This document shows positions 15,762-25,392 of a DNA stretch of 64,000 nucleotides, in pieces. The notes under the pieces were generated by a model. The model worked only from the letters and a program-made list of their open reading frames with translations. It searched no databases and had not been told where the DNA came from. The DNA is from Palsa-504 sp963789225 (GTDB taxonomy: Bacteria; Actinomycetota; Actinomycetes; Streptosporangiales; Streptosporangiaceae): positions 356,021 through 420,020 of the forward strand of contig CAWBKD010000026.1 of NCBI GenBank assembly GCA_963789225.1, given 5' to 3'. The position numbers and the translations under genes were made by a program. The first letter of the stretch is position 1. Each line of letters starts with the position of its first letter.

Positions 15762-16795
15762 CGACGCCAGCGGAGCTAGCCGCGGACTACACCGAATACC
15801 GGCCGCTGATGTTCTCGATCGCCTACCGGATGACCGGCAGCGTGGGCGACGCCGAGGACATCGTCCAGGAGGCCTTCCTGCGCCTGACCCGCATCCTGCG
15901 CGAGGGCACCACCATCACGAGCCCCAAGGCCTACCTGGCCACGGCCACCACCCGGCTGGCGATCAGCCACCTGCGGTCCGCGCGGGTGCGCCGGGAATCT
16001 TACGTGGGCGCCTGGCTGCCCGAGCCGCTCGTCACGAGCGAGCTTGGCCCCGCGGCCGCCCCGGACCCCGCGGAGCGAGCCGAGATGTCCGATTCCCTGT
16101 CCATGGCCTTCCTCGTCCTGCTGGAGAGCCTGTCGCCGACCGAACGCGCCGTATTCCTCCTGCACGAGGTGTTCGGCTACGACTACCGGGAGATCGCCGA
16201 CATCACCGGCAAGTCCGAGGCGAACTGCCGGCAGATCTTCGCCCGCGCCAGGCAGCACGTGGACCAGGGCAGGCCGCGCTTCGAGGCCTCCCGGGAGCAG
16301 CGCGACGAGGTGGCCCGCCGGTTCTTCGAGGCGGCGGGCGGTGGTGACCTGAACGGGCTGCTCGAGCTCCTCGCCCCGGACGTGGTCCTGATGGGCGACG
16401 GCGGCGGCAAGGGCCAGGCCCTGCTCCAGCCCACCTACGGGCCGGAAAGGGTCGCCCGGTTCCTGCTCGGGCTGTTCCGCCGGGCGCAGAACGAGGGCAC
16501 CTACGGCGTGCCTGCCTTCGTCAACGGCCAGCCCGGTGCGGTGGCCTACGACCCAGAAGGCCGGGTGGCCGCCGTGTTCAGCCTCGAGATCGCCGACGGC
16601 CAGGTGCAGGCGATCCGCTCCGTGGTCAACCCCGACAAGCTTCAGCACCTCGGGACGACCTCCGACCTGTACTTGCGGCCGGACCGGGACTTACCCTGGC
16701 GGTCATGGCCACCGACTTCACCGAGGAGACCGCCGCCGACGCGGTCGTGGAGAGCTTCGCGAACACGCCGGACCCGCGGCTGCGCGAGCTGCTGA
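15758..16795 (+). CDS. ECF RNA polymerase sigma factor, SigJ/ECF41 type
   Basis: A 345-aa ECF factor with sigma2 (RPLMFSIAYRMTGSVGDAED, IVQEAFLRL), sigma4 (ESLSPTERAVFLLHEVFGYD, YREIADITGKSEANCRQIFA) and the C-terminal SnoaL-like domain that works as a built-in regulator (ARRFFEAAGGGDLNGLLELL, then NPDKLQHLG). Normal members end just after NPDKL; this one continues about 40 residues with an Arg/Pro/Ser-rich tail read from the start of the dioxygenase gene in another frame, a 91-bp overlap. The tail suggests loss of the native stop. Confidence 0.92.
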   Translation: MTTPAELAADYTEYRPLMFSIAYRMTGSVGDAEDIVQEAFLRLTRILREGTTITSPKAYLATATTRLAISHLRSARVRRESYVGAWLPEPLVTSELGPAAAPDPAERAEMSDSLSMAFLVLLESLSPTERAVFLLHEVFGYDYREIADITGKSEANCRQIFARARQHVDQGRPRFEASREQRDEVARRFFEAAGGGDLNGLLELLAPDVVLMGDGGGKGQALLQPTYGPERVARFLLGLFRRAQNEGTYGVPAFVNGQPGAVAYDPEGRVAAVFSLEIADGQVQAIRSVVNPDKLQHLGTTSDLYLRPDRDLPWRSWPPTSPRRPPPTRSWRASRTRRTRGCASC

Positions 16796-17580
16796 CCAGT
16801 CTGGTGCGGCACCTGCACGCCTTCGTCAGGGACACCGAGCCTACGATCGGCGAGTGGCAGCGGGCGATCGAGTTCCTCACCGCGACCGGCCACCAGTGCG
16901 ACGACGAGCGGCAGGAATTCATCCTGCTCTCCGACGTGCTGGGCATTTCCATGCTGGTGGAGACGATCAACCACAGGAAGACGGCGGGCGTCACCGAGGC
17001 CACCGTGCTCGGCCCGTTCCACGTGGTGACCTCGCCGCGCCGCGCGCTGGGCGACCGCATCGATCTCGTCGGCTCTGGTACGCCCTGCGTGGTGGAAGGC
17101 CGGGTCCTCTCGGCCGACGGCACGCCGCTGCCGGGCGCGGAGCTTGACGTCTGGCAGGCCAGCGATCAGGGCTTCTACGACGTCCAGCAGCCGGACGTGC
17201 AACCGCGGGGCAACGGGCGCGGGCTGTTCACCGCCGATGAGAACGGCGCCTTCTGGTTCCGCACGGTCGTGCCGTGCCATTACCCGATCCCGACCGACGG
17301 CCCGGTCGGCACGCTGCTGCACGCGACGAAACGGCACGGGTACCGCCCGGCGCACATCCATTTCATCGTGACCGCCCCCGGCCACCATGAACTGACCACG
17401 CATATCTTCGTGGCGGGCAGCCAGTACATCGAGTCGGACACCGTCTTCGCGGTCAAGAAGAGCCTGATCACCGAGTTCACGCCCGTCGATGACCCGGAGC
17501 AGGCGGCCAGGTACGGGCTCACCGGGCCGTTCTGCAGGGCGAACTTCGACATCGTCCTGCTCCCCGCCGACGCAAAATGA
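16705..17580 (+). CDS. Intradiol ring-cleavage dioxygenase
   Basis: A 291-aa enzyme of the catechol/hydroxyquinol 1,2-dioxygenase family, which opens aromatic diols between the hydroxyl groups using Fe(III). An N-terminal helical domain (residues 1-110) precedes the beta-sandwich with DVWQASDQGFYDVQ (Tyr ligand), CHYPIPTDGPVG (Tyr ligand) and RPAHIHF (two His ligands). The length and N-terminal domain resemble hydroxyquinol 1,2-dioxygenases. The start overlaps the sigma factor gene, so it is probably part of that operon. Confidence 0.9.
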   Translation: MATDFTEETAADAVVESFANTPDPRLRELLTSLVRHLHAFVRDTEPTIGEWQRAIEFLTATGHQCDDERQEFILLSDVLGISMLVETINHRKTAGVTEATVLGPFHVVTSPRRALGDRIDLVGSGTPCVVEGRVLSADGTPLPGAELDVWQASDQGFYDVQQPDVQPRGNGRGLFTADENGAFWFRTVVPCHYPIPTDGPVGTLLHATKRHGYRPAHIHFIVTAPGHHELTTHIFVAGSQYIESDTVFAVKKSLITEFTPVDDPEQAARYGLTGPFCRANFDIVLLPADAK

Positions 17581-17663
17581 CCTTCGCCATGATTGGCCCG
17601 TGTTTGTTCGGGTAGCGGCGGACCCTGAACGTCCGCGCGCAGGGCGCGGCGGTGAGGGGATTC

Positions 17664-17843
17664 ATGCTTCAGGCGCTGCTGCTCGCCGGGATCGTGGCCG
17701 CGCCGCTCGGGTCGGCGGCCTTGTTCCTGCCCATCCGCCGCCGCGTCAGCGGTGTGGGAACGTGGTCGGCCGTGCGGCGGTTCGTGCTGGCCGTGATCGG
17801 CACCGCGGTGCTGGCCGAACCAGTCGCCGGCCGGGCCGGGTAG
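17664..17843 (+). CDS. Possible small membrane protein
   Basis: A 59-aa frame, MLQALLLAGIVAAPLGSAAL onward, with two hydrophobic segments and a basic loop between. GAGGGG lies five bases before the ATG. No family is recognised, and an opposite-strand frame (17746-17961) overlaps it, so it may be chance. The rest of the 17581-17965 gap shows nothing else. Confidence 0.3.
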   Translation: MLQALLLAGIVAAPLGSAALFLPIRRRVSGVGTWSAVRRFVLAVIGTAVLAEPVAGRAG

Positions 17844-17965
17844 CGACGAACCTCGCGGGACCTCCCGAGCCCAGCAAGACGGCGGCGGCGATCCCCGCCC
17901 CGGCCAGGATTATGACACCCAGGATGACTCTGGCCCGTCGGCTGCTGAGCGGACCTGTCATCTCG

Positions 17966-18880
17966 TCAGCCGGTGGCCAGTTCCGCGGACAGGGCCTCGG
18001 GCAGGGTGCGGTGGCGGAAGGAGTAGCCAGCCTCGAGCAGGCGCTTGGGCGCCACCCGCGTGCTGGTCAGCAGCTCGACGGAGGCCTCGCCCAGGCCGAG
18101 CCGCAGGAGCGGGGCAGGCACGCGAAGCCACGGCAGGTCGGGGCGGTGGACGGCCGCGGCGAGGGCCGTGGTGAACTCGGAATTCGTGACGGCCGCGGGC
18201 GCGGTGAGGTTGACCGGGCCCGTGATGTCCTTGCGGGGCAGCAGGAAACCGATCGCACGGATCTCGTCGGCTAGCGAGATCCAGCTCATGACCTGCGTGC
18301 CCGACGCGAACCTGGGGCACAGGCCCAGCCGGGCGAGCGGGAGCAGCCTGGCCAGCAGTCCGCCGGCCGGCGTGAGGACCAGGCCGCTGCGGAGGTTCAC
18401 GACGCGGATGCCCGCCTGCGAGGCGGGCCCGGTAGCCGCCTCCCAGTCGCGCACGAGGCGGGCGAGGAAGGCGGTCCCGGCCGGAGCCGACTCATCGACC
18501 TGGCGCCCGCCCGTGTCCCCGTACCAGCCGATGGCCGAAGCCGATAGCAGCGTCGCGGGTGGCGAGCCGAGCTTGGTCAGCGCGCCGACCAGCGCGCGGG
18601 TCCCGAGCACCCGGCTGGTCCTGATCTCCGCCTTGTACCTCGCCGTCCAGCGGCGGCTGGCTACCCCGGCGCCGGCCAGGTGCACGCAGGCGCCCAGGCC
18701 TTCCAGCGCCTCGGGCTTCGGGCTGAGCCCGGCGTCGGCCGACTCCGGATCCCAGCGCACCTCGTCGGCCGACCGGGGCGACCGGCGTACCAGCCTGATG
18801 ACCTGGTGGCCCTCGGAGCGCAGGTTGGCCACCAGCGCGCTGCCTATGAGTCCGGACGAGCCGGTGACGGCGACCTTCAT
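17966..18880 (-). CDS. TIGR01777-family epimerase (SDR39U1-like)
   Basis: A 304-aa atypical short-chain dehydrogenase. VAVTGSSGLIGSALVANLRS binds the nucleotide; VHLAGAGVASRRWTARYKAE, LLSASAIGWYGDTG and VVNLRSGLVL are family hallmarks; the last 45 residues (VPAPLLRLGLGEASVELLTS, VAPKRLLEAGYSFRHRTLPE) form the DUF1731 tail. Often encoded near lipoate and 2-oxoacid dehydrogenase genes in actinobacteria, as here, where it follows sucB by 14 bases. Substrate unknown. Confidence 0.92.
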   Translation of the reverse strand: MKVAVTGSSGLIGSALVANLRSEGHQVIRLVRRSPRSADEVRWDPESADAGLSPKPEALEGLGACVHLAGAGVASRRWTARYKAEIRTSRVLGTRALVGALTKLGSPPATLLSASAIGWYGDTGGRQVDESAPAGTAFLARLVRDWEAATGPASQAGIRVVNLRSGLVLTPAGGLLARLLPLARLGLCPRFASGTQVMSWISLADEIRAIGFLLPRKDITGPVNLTAPAAVTNSEFTTALAAAVHRPDLPWLRVPAPLLRLGLGEASVELLTSTRVAPKRLLEAGYSFRHRTLPEALSAELATG

Positions 18881-18894
18881 CCGACGGGGGCGGG

Positions 18895-20556
18895 TTACAG
18901 CCCCAGCTCGGTCTCGAAGGCTCCTTCTTCCAGCCTGGTCCTGATCGTGTTCAGGAACCTGGCGGCGTCGGCGCCGTCGACGAGCCGGTGATCGTAGGTG
19001 AGCGCGAGGTACACCATCGACCGCACCGTGATCACTTCGCCGAGGGACGGGTCCTCGACGACCACGGGACGCTTGACCACCGTCCCCGTGCCGAGGATGG
19101 CGACCTGCGGCTGGTTGATGATGGGCGTGTCGAACAGGGCGCCGCGGCTGCCCGTGTTGGTCAGCGTGAACGTCCCGCCCGCCAACTCGTCGGGGCCCAC
19201 CTGCCCGGACCGCGTGCGCTGGGCGAGGTCGCTGATCTTGCGCGCGAGCCCGCCGATGTTCAGGTCACCCGCGTTGTGGATGACGGGGACCATGAGGCCG
19301 CGTTCGGTGTCCACCGCTACCCCGAGGTGCTCGGTGTCGTGGTAGGTCACCTGATCCCCGTTGATCACGGCGTTCAGCTTCGGGTGCACCTTGAGCGCCT
19401 CGACGGCGGCGAGCGCGAAGAACGGCAGGAAGGTCAGCTTGACGCCTTCGCGGGCCTCGAAATCGCGCTTGGCCCGCTCACGCAGCCTGGCGATCGCCGT
19501 CACATCGGCTTCCACCACGGTGGTGAGCTGCGCGGAGACGCGCAGCGACTCGACCATGCGCTGCGCGATCACCTGGCGGGGCCTGGACATCTTCTGGGTG
19601 GTGCCGCGCAGCGAGGACGGCACGACCGCGGGGCGCACCGCGCGCGCGGGCGGGGCGGTCGGCGCGGGCTGCGCCTCTTCCGCCTCCGGCACCCGGGGAG
19701 CCTGCTGGGGCACGGTGACCGAGGGCACAGTAACTGAGGGCACAGTGACTGAGGGCACAGTGACTGAGGGCACTGCGGGTGCCTGGGCCGCCGGGGCCAC
19801 CTGGCTCGCCTGCGGCTGGGACTCGCGCTGGACGCGCGCGGCCTCGATGACGTCCTGCTTGCGGATGCGCCCGCCCACCCCGGTACCGGTGACGTCCTCG
19901 AGGTTTACGGCGTGCTCGGCCGCGAGCTTGCGGACCAGGGGAGTGACGTAGGGCGCGTCGCCGCCCGGCAGTGGCGGCGCCGGCGGGTATTCCTCGTCCG
20001 GCTCGGCGACGGGCTCCTGGACGGGCGGCGCGACCGCAGCGACCGGGGCAGGCTCCGGTGCCTCCACGGGCGGCGGGGAGACCGGCTGGCCGTATGCAGG
20101 CGGAGGGGCGTACGTCGGCGGCGGGGTGTACGCAGGCGGCGGGGCGTAGGCGGGTGCCTGCGGCGGGGCGTAGGTCGGCGGGGCGTAGGACGGCGGGGCG
20201 CCCGCGCCGTCCGAGCCGGAGGCGGGCGCGGGCTCGGGCTCCGCGACGGGCTCGGGCTCCGCGGCGACAGGGGCCCCGGCGTCCGGCGGGGCAGGGGCCC
20301 CAGCCGGCGCCGAATCGCCGACCTCCTCGATCACGGCGAGCTGCGCGCCCACCGCGACCGTCTCGTCCTCGTCAACGGCTATGCTGCGCAGGATCCCGGA
20401 CGCGGGCGAGGGGATCTCGGTGTCCACCTTGTCCGTCGACACCTCGAGGAGCGGCTCGTCCACCTCGACTCGCTCGCCCTCCTTCTTCAGCCAGCGGGTG
20501 ACGGTGCCCTCGGTGACGCTCTCGCCGAGCTGCGGCATCGATACGGAGACCGACAT
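18895..20556 (-). CDS. sucB: 2-oxoacid dehydrogenase E2 (dihydrolipoyl succinyl/acetyltransferase)
   Basis: A 553-aa acyltransferase. One lipoyl domain (residues 1-78) has the lipoylated Lys43 in STDKVDTE. A long Pro/Ala/Tyr linker contains YAPP repeats. The E3-binding domain follows (VTPLVRKLAAEHAVNLEDVT, GVGGRIRKQDVIEA), then a linker of VPSVT repeats, then the catalytic domain ending with HRLVDGADAARFLNTI (HxxxDG). Labelled sucB in many actinobacteria, although such E2s serve both pyruvate and 2-oxoglutarate complexes. lpd lies just upstream on the same strand. Confidence 0.93.
   Translation of the reverse strand: MSVSVSMPQLGESVTEGTVTRWLKKEGERVEVDEPLLEVSTDKVDTEIPSPASGILRSIAVDEDETVAVGAQLAVIEEVGDSAPAGAPAPPDAGAPVAAEPEPVAEPEPAPASGSDGAGAPPSYAPPTYAPPQAPAYAPPPAYTPPPTYAPPPAYGQPVSPPPVEAPEPAPVAAVAPPVQEPVAEPDEEYPPAPPLPGGDAPYVTPLVRKLAAEHAVNLEDVTGTGVGGRIRKQDVIEAARVQRESQPQASQVAPAAQAPAVPSVTVPSVTVPSVTVPSVTVPQQAPRVPEAEEAQPAPTAPPARAVRPAVVPSSLRGTTQKMSRPRQVIAQRMVESLRVSAQLTTVVEADVTAIARLRERAKRDFEAREGVKLTFLPFFALAAVEALKVHPKLNAVINGDQVTYHDTEHLGVAVDTERGLMVPVIHNAGDLNIGGLARKISDLAQRTRSGQVGPDELAGGTFTLTNTGSRGALFDTPIINQPQVAILGTGTVVKRPVVVEDPSLGEVITVRSMVYLALTYDHRLVDGADAARFLNTIRTRLEEGAFETELGL
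19716..19775. repeat. 15-bp in-frame repeat in the E2 linker
   Basis: Four near-identical copies of GCACAGTGACTGAGG (one with TAACT) encode the repeated Val-Pro-Ser-Val-Thr units of the second linker. Copy number may vary between strains without breaking the frame. Confidence 0.75.
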
Positions 20557-20615
20557 TCCATGACTCCTAGGGTGGGTTGGGGGAGCAAGCGGAGTGGGTG
20601 TGGGGAGCAAGCAAA

Positions 20616-22028
20616 TTAGGCGTGGAAGTGCAGGGGCTTGCCGGCCAGCGCGAGGGCCGCTTCGCCGATGATCTCGGACTGCGTCGGGTGCGGGTGGATC
20701 AGCTTGGCCACGTCCGAAGGTTCGGCGTCCCAGTTGTAGATCAGCTGACCTTCCGCGATGAGCTCGCCCACCCGAGAACCCACCAGGTGGATGCCGAGCA
20801 CGCGTCCCGGTCCCGAGTCGTCGGGGCCGTACTCGGCGATGACCTTCGCCGCTCCCTGGGTCTGCAGGATGACGGACTTGCCGTTGCCGCCGAGCGGGTA
20901 GTTCAGCTCGACGGTGGTGAGCCCGCGCTCGGCGACCTGGGCCGAGGTCAGGCCCACAGACGCGACCTCGGGATCGCTGTAGGTGATCCGGGGCACGCCG
21001 TCGTAGTCGATCGGGGTGACGTCGAGCCCGCCGATCCGCTCGGCGACCATGATGCCCTCGGCGAACCCGACGTGCGCGAGCTGCGGGTGCCCGCGTCCCG
21101 GAATGGCGACGAGATCACCGACCGCGGAGATCGTCGGCACGTTCGTGCGGCACAGCTCGTCGACCACCACGTAGCCCCGGTCGAGCGCGACGCCGTTCTC
21201 CTCATAGCCGAGGTCGGCCGACACCGGCCCGCGGCCCACCGCGACGAGGAGCAGCTCGGCCTCGAGGGTCTTGCCCCCGGCCAGCGTCACCGTGACCCCG
21301 GCCTCGCTGGGCTTGACCGACTCGAACATCGCCTCGAGCTCGTAGGCGATGCCCCGGCGGCGGAACGCACGCTGCAGGTGCTTCGCGCTGGCCTCGTCCT
21401 CCAGCGGCAGCAGCTGCGGCATCATCTCCACGATCGTCACGTTGGCGCCGAACGACCGCCACACGCTCGCGAACTCGACCCCGATGACGCCGCCACCGAG
21501 GATGATCACCGAACCGGGCACCCGGTCAAGCAGCAGCGCGTCGTCCGAGCTGATCACCCGTGTGCCGTCGATGTCCAGCCCGGGCAGGCTGCGCGGCACT
21601 GACCCGGTGGCTAGGACGATGTGCTCGGCCTGGTAGACCGTCTCGCCCACCCGTACGGAGGTGGGCGAGACGAGCTGCCCGTGGCCGATGATGGTGTCGA
21701 TCTTCCGGCTGGCGATCGTGGACTGGAGCCCCTTCCACAGCCGGTCGACCACGGATCCCTGGTAGGCGAGCACGCCGGGCATCTCGATGCCGTCGAACGT
21801 GGCCCGGATGCCGAACTTCGCGCTCTCCCTCGCCTGGTCCGCGACCTCGGCCGCGTGCAGGAGCGCCTTGGTCGGGATGCAGCCGCGGTGCAGGCAGGTC
21901 CCGCCGACCTTGTCCTTTTCGATCAGCGCCACGCGCTGGCCAAGCTCGGCCGCGCGCAGCGCACAGGCGTACCCGCCGCTGCCGCCGCCGAGGATGACGA
22001 TGTCGTAGCTGACGGCGCCTTCTGCCAC
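20616..22028 (-). CDS. lpdA: Dihydrolipoyl dehydrogenase (E3)
   Basis: A 470-aa flavoprotein disulfide reductase. FAD-binding VILGGGSGGYACALRAAELG, redox-active cysteines C45 and C50 (GGTCLHRGCIPTK), NAD-binding VIILGGGVIGVEFASVW, ISAVGDLV, and the interface HPHPTQSEIIGEAAL with the catalytic His-Glu pair. It reoxidises the lipoyl group on the E2 encoded 60 bp downstream, so the two form an operon. Confidence 0.97.
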   Translation of the reverse strand: MAEGAVSYDIVILGGGSGGYACALRAAELGQRVALIEKDKVGGTCLHRGCIPTKALLHAAEVADQARESAKFGIRATFDGIEMPGVLAYQGSVVDRLWKGLQSTIASRKIDTIIGHGQLVSPTSVRVGETVYQAEHIVLATGSVPRSLPGLDIDGTRVISSDDALLLDRVPGSVIILGGGVIGVEFASVWRSFGANVTIVEMMPQLLPLEDEASAKHLQRAFRRRGIAYELEAMFESVKPSEAGVTVTLAGGKTLEAELLLVAVGRGPVSADLGYEENGVALDRGYVVVDELCRTNVPTISAVGDLVAIPGRGHPQLAHVGFAEGIMVAERIGGLDVTPIDYDGVPRITYSDPEVASVGLTSAQVAERGLTTVELNYPLGGNGKSVILQTQGAAKVIAEYGPDDSGPGRVLGIHLVGSRVGELIAEGQLIYNWDAEPSDVAKLIHPHPTQSEIIGEAALALAGKPLHFHA

Positions 22029-22067
22029 CCCTTGAGCCTCCTGCCTAAGTGTCCTGGCCTCATCATT

Positions 22068-23594
22068 TCACTTATCGACGGGCTGGCCGGACCCGCCCGC
22101 AAACCTGCCGTCCGCCACGTCCAGCGCGAGCTGCACCAGCGTCCTGACCGCCGCCCCCGTGCCGCCCTTGGTGACGTACCCGTAGGCCGCGCCCTCATTG
22201 AAGGCCGGGCCCGCGATGTCCAGGTGGGCCCACGGGAGCCCGTCGGGCACGAACTCGCGCAGGAACAGCGCGCCGACCAGCATGCCGCCGCTGCGCTCCG
22301 CGGCCACGTTGGCGATGTCCGCGACGCTCGAATCGAGCCCCTTGCGCAGTTCCTCGGGCATCGGCATCGGCCACATGGCCTCGCCCGCCCGCCCGGCGGA
22401 GTCGGCGATCTGCGCGGCCAGCGCGTTGTCGCTGGCCATCACCCCCGACGTGCGCACACCGAGGGCGACGACCTGCGCCCCGGTCAGCGTAGCAACGTCG
22501 ATGAGGAGGCTGGGCCCGTCCGCCACGGCGCGAGCCAGCGCGTCCGCCAGCACCAGCCGGCCCTCGGCGTCCGTATTCAGGACCTCGACGGTCTTGCCGC
22601 CGTAGATGGTGATGACGTCGGACGGCCGCTGCGCCCCGCCGCCCGGCATGTTCTCGGCGATCGACAGGTAGCCGACCACGTTGACCGCCGGGCCGAGGGC
22701 GGCGATGGCCTGCAGCGCCCCGAGCACCGCCGCGGCACCGCTCATGTCGGCCTTCATCGTCTCCATCGACTTGGACGGCTTCAGGGACAGCCCGCCGGAG
22801 TCGAAGGTGATGCCCTTGCCCGCGAACACCACGGTTCGCTCGGCGCCGGGGTGGGTGTACTCGAGCCGGACCAGCCGCGGCGGGTGAGCGGAGCCCATGC
22901 CTACCGCCAGGATGCCGCCGTACCCCTCCTTGGCGAGATCGTTCTCGTCGAGGACCAGCACGCCCAGGCCGCTCGCGGCGGCCGCCTGCTCGGCCGCGCC
23001 CGCCAGGTCGGCGGGGACCAGGTCGCGGGGAGAGGTGTTGATCAGATCCCTGACCAGCGTCATCGCGTCGGCCAGGATCTTGGCCCGGTCGGCGGCGGCG
23101 GTGTGCGCCGTGTGCACGATCTGCTCGGTGTCAGCCGACGGGTTCTCCGTCGTCCGGTACTTCCTGAAGTCGTAGGCCCCGAGCAGCGCGCCGAGCGCGA
23201 CCGCCTCGGCCTCGTCCGGCTCGTCGGCGGGCAGGGCGATGGCGACGCGTGCGGCCCGCCCGGACGACAGCTCGCGCGCGGCGGCTCCGGCCGCGCGGCG
23301 CAGCCGTTCCAGGTAGGCCTGCCGCCCGGCGCCATCTTCGGCGCCCGCCCTGGGGTCCGGGCCCAGGCCCACGGCGGCGATGACCGGGGTCGCCAGCTGC
23401 CCCGCCGTGTGGATCTTGGTTATCTCCTCGGGCTTGCCCGTGGCGCCGAGCGCGGTCAGCGCGCCCATCAGGTCGAATTCGTCGATGTCGGGAACGGGGA
23501 CTGGGCCATCCGCGCCCTGGAACACCCCGATGATGAGGGCATCCGCATCGGTCGCAGTCGGCGCTGACTGGCTGGTAAGCAGTGTGACCGTCAT
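22068..23594 (-). CDS. pepA: Leucyl aminopeptidase, M17 family
   Basis: A 508-aa cytoplasmic two-zinc aminopeptidase. Active-site and metal motifs are KGITFDSGGLSLKPS, MKADMSGAAAVLGA and the signature NTDAEGRLVLADALA. The N-terminal macro-like domain is residues 1-170. It lies upstream of lpdA on the same strand, 39 bp apart. Confidence 0.96.
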   Translation of the reverse strand: MTVTLLTSQSAPTATDADALIIGVFQGADGPVPVPDIDEFDLMGALTALGATGKPEEITKIHTAGQLATPVIAAVGLGPDPRAGAEDGAGRQAYLERLRRAAGAAARELSSGRAARVAIALPADEPDEAEAVALGALLGAYDFRKYRTTENPSADTEQIVHTAHTAAADRAKILADAMTLVRDLINTSPRDLVPADLAGAAEQAAAASGLGVLVLDENDLAKEGYGGILAVGMGSAHPPRLVRLEYTHPGAERTVVFAGKGITFDSGGLSLKPSKSMETMKADMSGAAAVLGALQAIAALGPAVNVVGYLSIAENMPGGGAQRPSDVITIYGGKTVEVLNTDAEGRLVLADALARAVADGPSLLIDVATLTGAQVVALGVRTSGVMASDNALAAQIADSAGRAGEAMWPMPMPEELRKGLDSSVADIANVAAERSGGMLVGALFLREFVPDGLPWAHLDIAGPAFNEGAAYGYVTKGGTGAAVRTLVQLALDVADGRFAGGSGQPVDK

Positions 23595-23808
23595 TTAGCT
23601 GATCGTAGGGCATCGGCGCGCCTGCGGCCCAAGCGCTAGAACTCCGATGCCCTGCCCCCGGGGGTGGGTCTGACGACTGGATTACGGCTTCTCGGACCAG
23701 CCGGCCCTTGACCGCCTTCCGGGCCATATTCGTGGGTGAGGCGGCGGCCGCTCGGGAAGGTCGCCGCCACCAGACGAACCGGAATCGTCGACCGGCGGGA
23801 GATACGAG

Positions 23809-25392
23809 ATGACCGCGGCGGGTTACGTGCGCGGCAGCCCGGCTGCCCTCCGCCCGGACGCGGGCGTGGGCGGGGGAGTCGGCACCGCGACTACCAGGAC
23901 GCCCCTGGGCAGCGCGGCCGACCTCGCCGCGCGCGTGCCCTGGGTTGCGCCCGCGCTGCTCACCGTGGCCCTCGGGTGCTACCAGATCGGCCGCCCGGAA
24001 CTGTGGCGGGACGAGCTGTCGAGCTGGTCGTTCGCCGCGCGCCCGGTATCCGACCTGATCGCGACCGCACGCAACACCGGCGCCACCCAGCTGGCCTACT
24101 ACCTGCTGCTGCACTTGTGGATCACGGCGTTCGGGAGCTCGGCCGACGCCATGCGCAGCCTGTCCGTCCTGGCCATGGCGGGTGCCGCGGCGTGCGTAAC
24201 GCTGGTCGGCCGCAAGCTGGCCGGGCCCCGGGCGGGCCTGGCTTCCGGGCTGGTCTTCGCGCTGGTGCCGAGCGTGTCACGGTTCGCCCAGGAGGTCCGC
24301 TTCTACGCGCTTGAGGTCCTGGTCGCCATGCTGGCCACACTGCTCCTGCTGCGGGCGCTCGAACGGCCGACGTGGCGGCGCTGGCTGGCCTACGCCGCGG
24401 GGGTGACGCTGCTCGGCTACATCGACCTCGTCGCGCTGTCGGTGCTCGCCGGCCACGCCGCGGGAGCGGCGCTGCGGTGGCGGCAGGACCGGGACCGCCG
24501 CCAGCTCTGGTTCGCCCCAGCCGCGGCCGTGGGGCTTGCGGCCTGCGCGCCGCTGGCCCTGATCGGCTGGTCCCAGGCGGGCGATCAGGTGGGGTGGATC
24601 CCGAGGCCGGGGCTGGACCTGACGGCGTTCTCCTTCTTCTTCAGGAACCTGTTCTACTCCGCCTCGGTGGCCGCTGCCCTGATCGTGCTGGCCGTCCTGG
24701 CCTGGGCGGTCGCCCGGCGGGAAGCCGCCATCGCGACCGCGATCGCGCTCATCCCCGTGGCCGTGGTGTGGCTGGTCTCGCAGGGCCCGCAGTCGTACTT
24801 CTTCCCCAGGTACCTGCTGCTCACCGTCGGGGCCTGGGCGATCCTGGCCGGGATCGCGCTGAGCAGGCTTGACGTGCGGATCGCGGTCGCGGCCCTGCTC
24901 GTCATCGCCATCCTCGGCGCGGGCGACCAGCAGGAGATCAGGTCACCGGGCGCGCACAGCTGGCCGGATTACCCGGTCGGGAGCGGCGGCTCCTACCTGG
25001 ACTACGCGGGCGCGGCGGCCATCATCGCCCGCCAGGTGCGGCCCGGTGACGGCCTCATCTACCAAGCCAAGGGCCGGGCCCGGCCGATGCTGATCGGCAC
25101 CGGCGTCGGGTACTACCTGGGCCGCGACCTGCGCCCGGGCGTGCCTGTCCCGACCGAGCTGTTCATTAGGGAGCCGGCTGCCCAGGCCGACGCCCTGTAC
25201 GCGGTCCAGTGCGAGCACCCGGCCATGTGTGCGGGCCAGGAGAGGCGGATCTGGGTCGTGGGCTGGCGCGACATCACCAACCCGGCCCTGGCCGTCACGC
25301 CGACCCAGGCCGCCGCCCTCAGACCGTACTACCGGCTCACGTTCGTCGCCCACGTGGCAGGCCTCACCGTGTTCCTGCTCGTGCGAACGTGA
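23809..25392 (+). CDS. GT-C (PMT/GT39-like) membrane glycosyltransferase
   Basis: A 527-aa multi-spanning protein with about ten hydrophobic segments. The first extracytoplasmic loop reads RPELWRDELSSWSFA, with the acidic DE pair expected of polyprenyl-phosphate-dependent GT-C enzymes, and is followed by TQLAYYLLLHLW and FAQEVRFYALEVL. A C-terminal soluble part of about 150 residues is outside. Likely transfers a sugar from a polyprenyl carrier to a cell-surface acceptor. The stop codon lies inside the first unit of the 15-bp minisatellite. Confidence 0.82.
   Translation: MTAAGYVRGSPAALRPDAGVGGGVGTATTRTPLGSAADLAARVPWVAPALLTVALGCYQIGRPELWRDELSSWSFAARPVSDLIATARNTGATQLAYYLLLHLWITAFGSSADAMRSLSVLAMAGAAACVTLVGRKLAGPRAGLASGLVFALVPSVSRFAQEVRFYALEVLVAMLATLLLLRALERPTWRRWLAYAAGVTLLGYIDLVALSVLAGHAAGAALRWRQDRDRRQLWFAPAAAVGLAACAPLALIGWSQAGDQVGWIPRPGLDLTAFSFFFRNLFYSASVAAALIVLAVLAWAVARREAAIATAIALIPVAVVWLVSQGPQSYFFPRYLLLTVGAWAILAGIALSRLDVRIAVAALLVIAILGAGDQQEIRSPGAHSWPDYPVGSGGSYLDYAGAAAIIARQVRPGDGLIYQAKGRARPMLIGTGVGYYLGRDLRPGVPVPTELFIREPAAQADALYAVQCEHPAMCAGQERRIWVVGWRDITNPALAVTPTQAAALRPYYRLTFVAHVAGLTVFLLVRT

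Noticed and set aside
17746..17961. Minus-strand 71-aa frame with one hydrophobic segment
   Set aside because: Follows the epimerase gene by four bases but lacks a ribosome binding site and turns into Arg-rich sequence after the first 35 residues.
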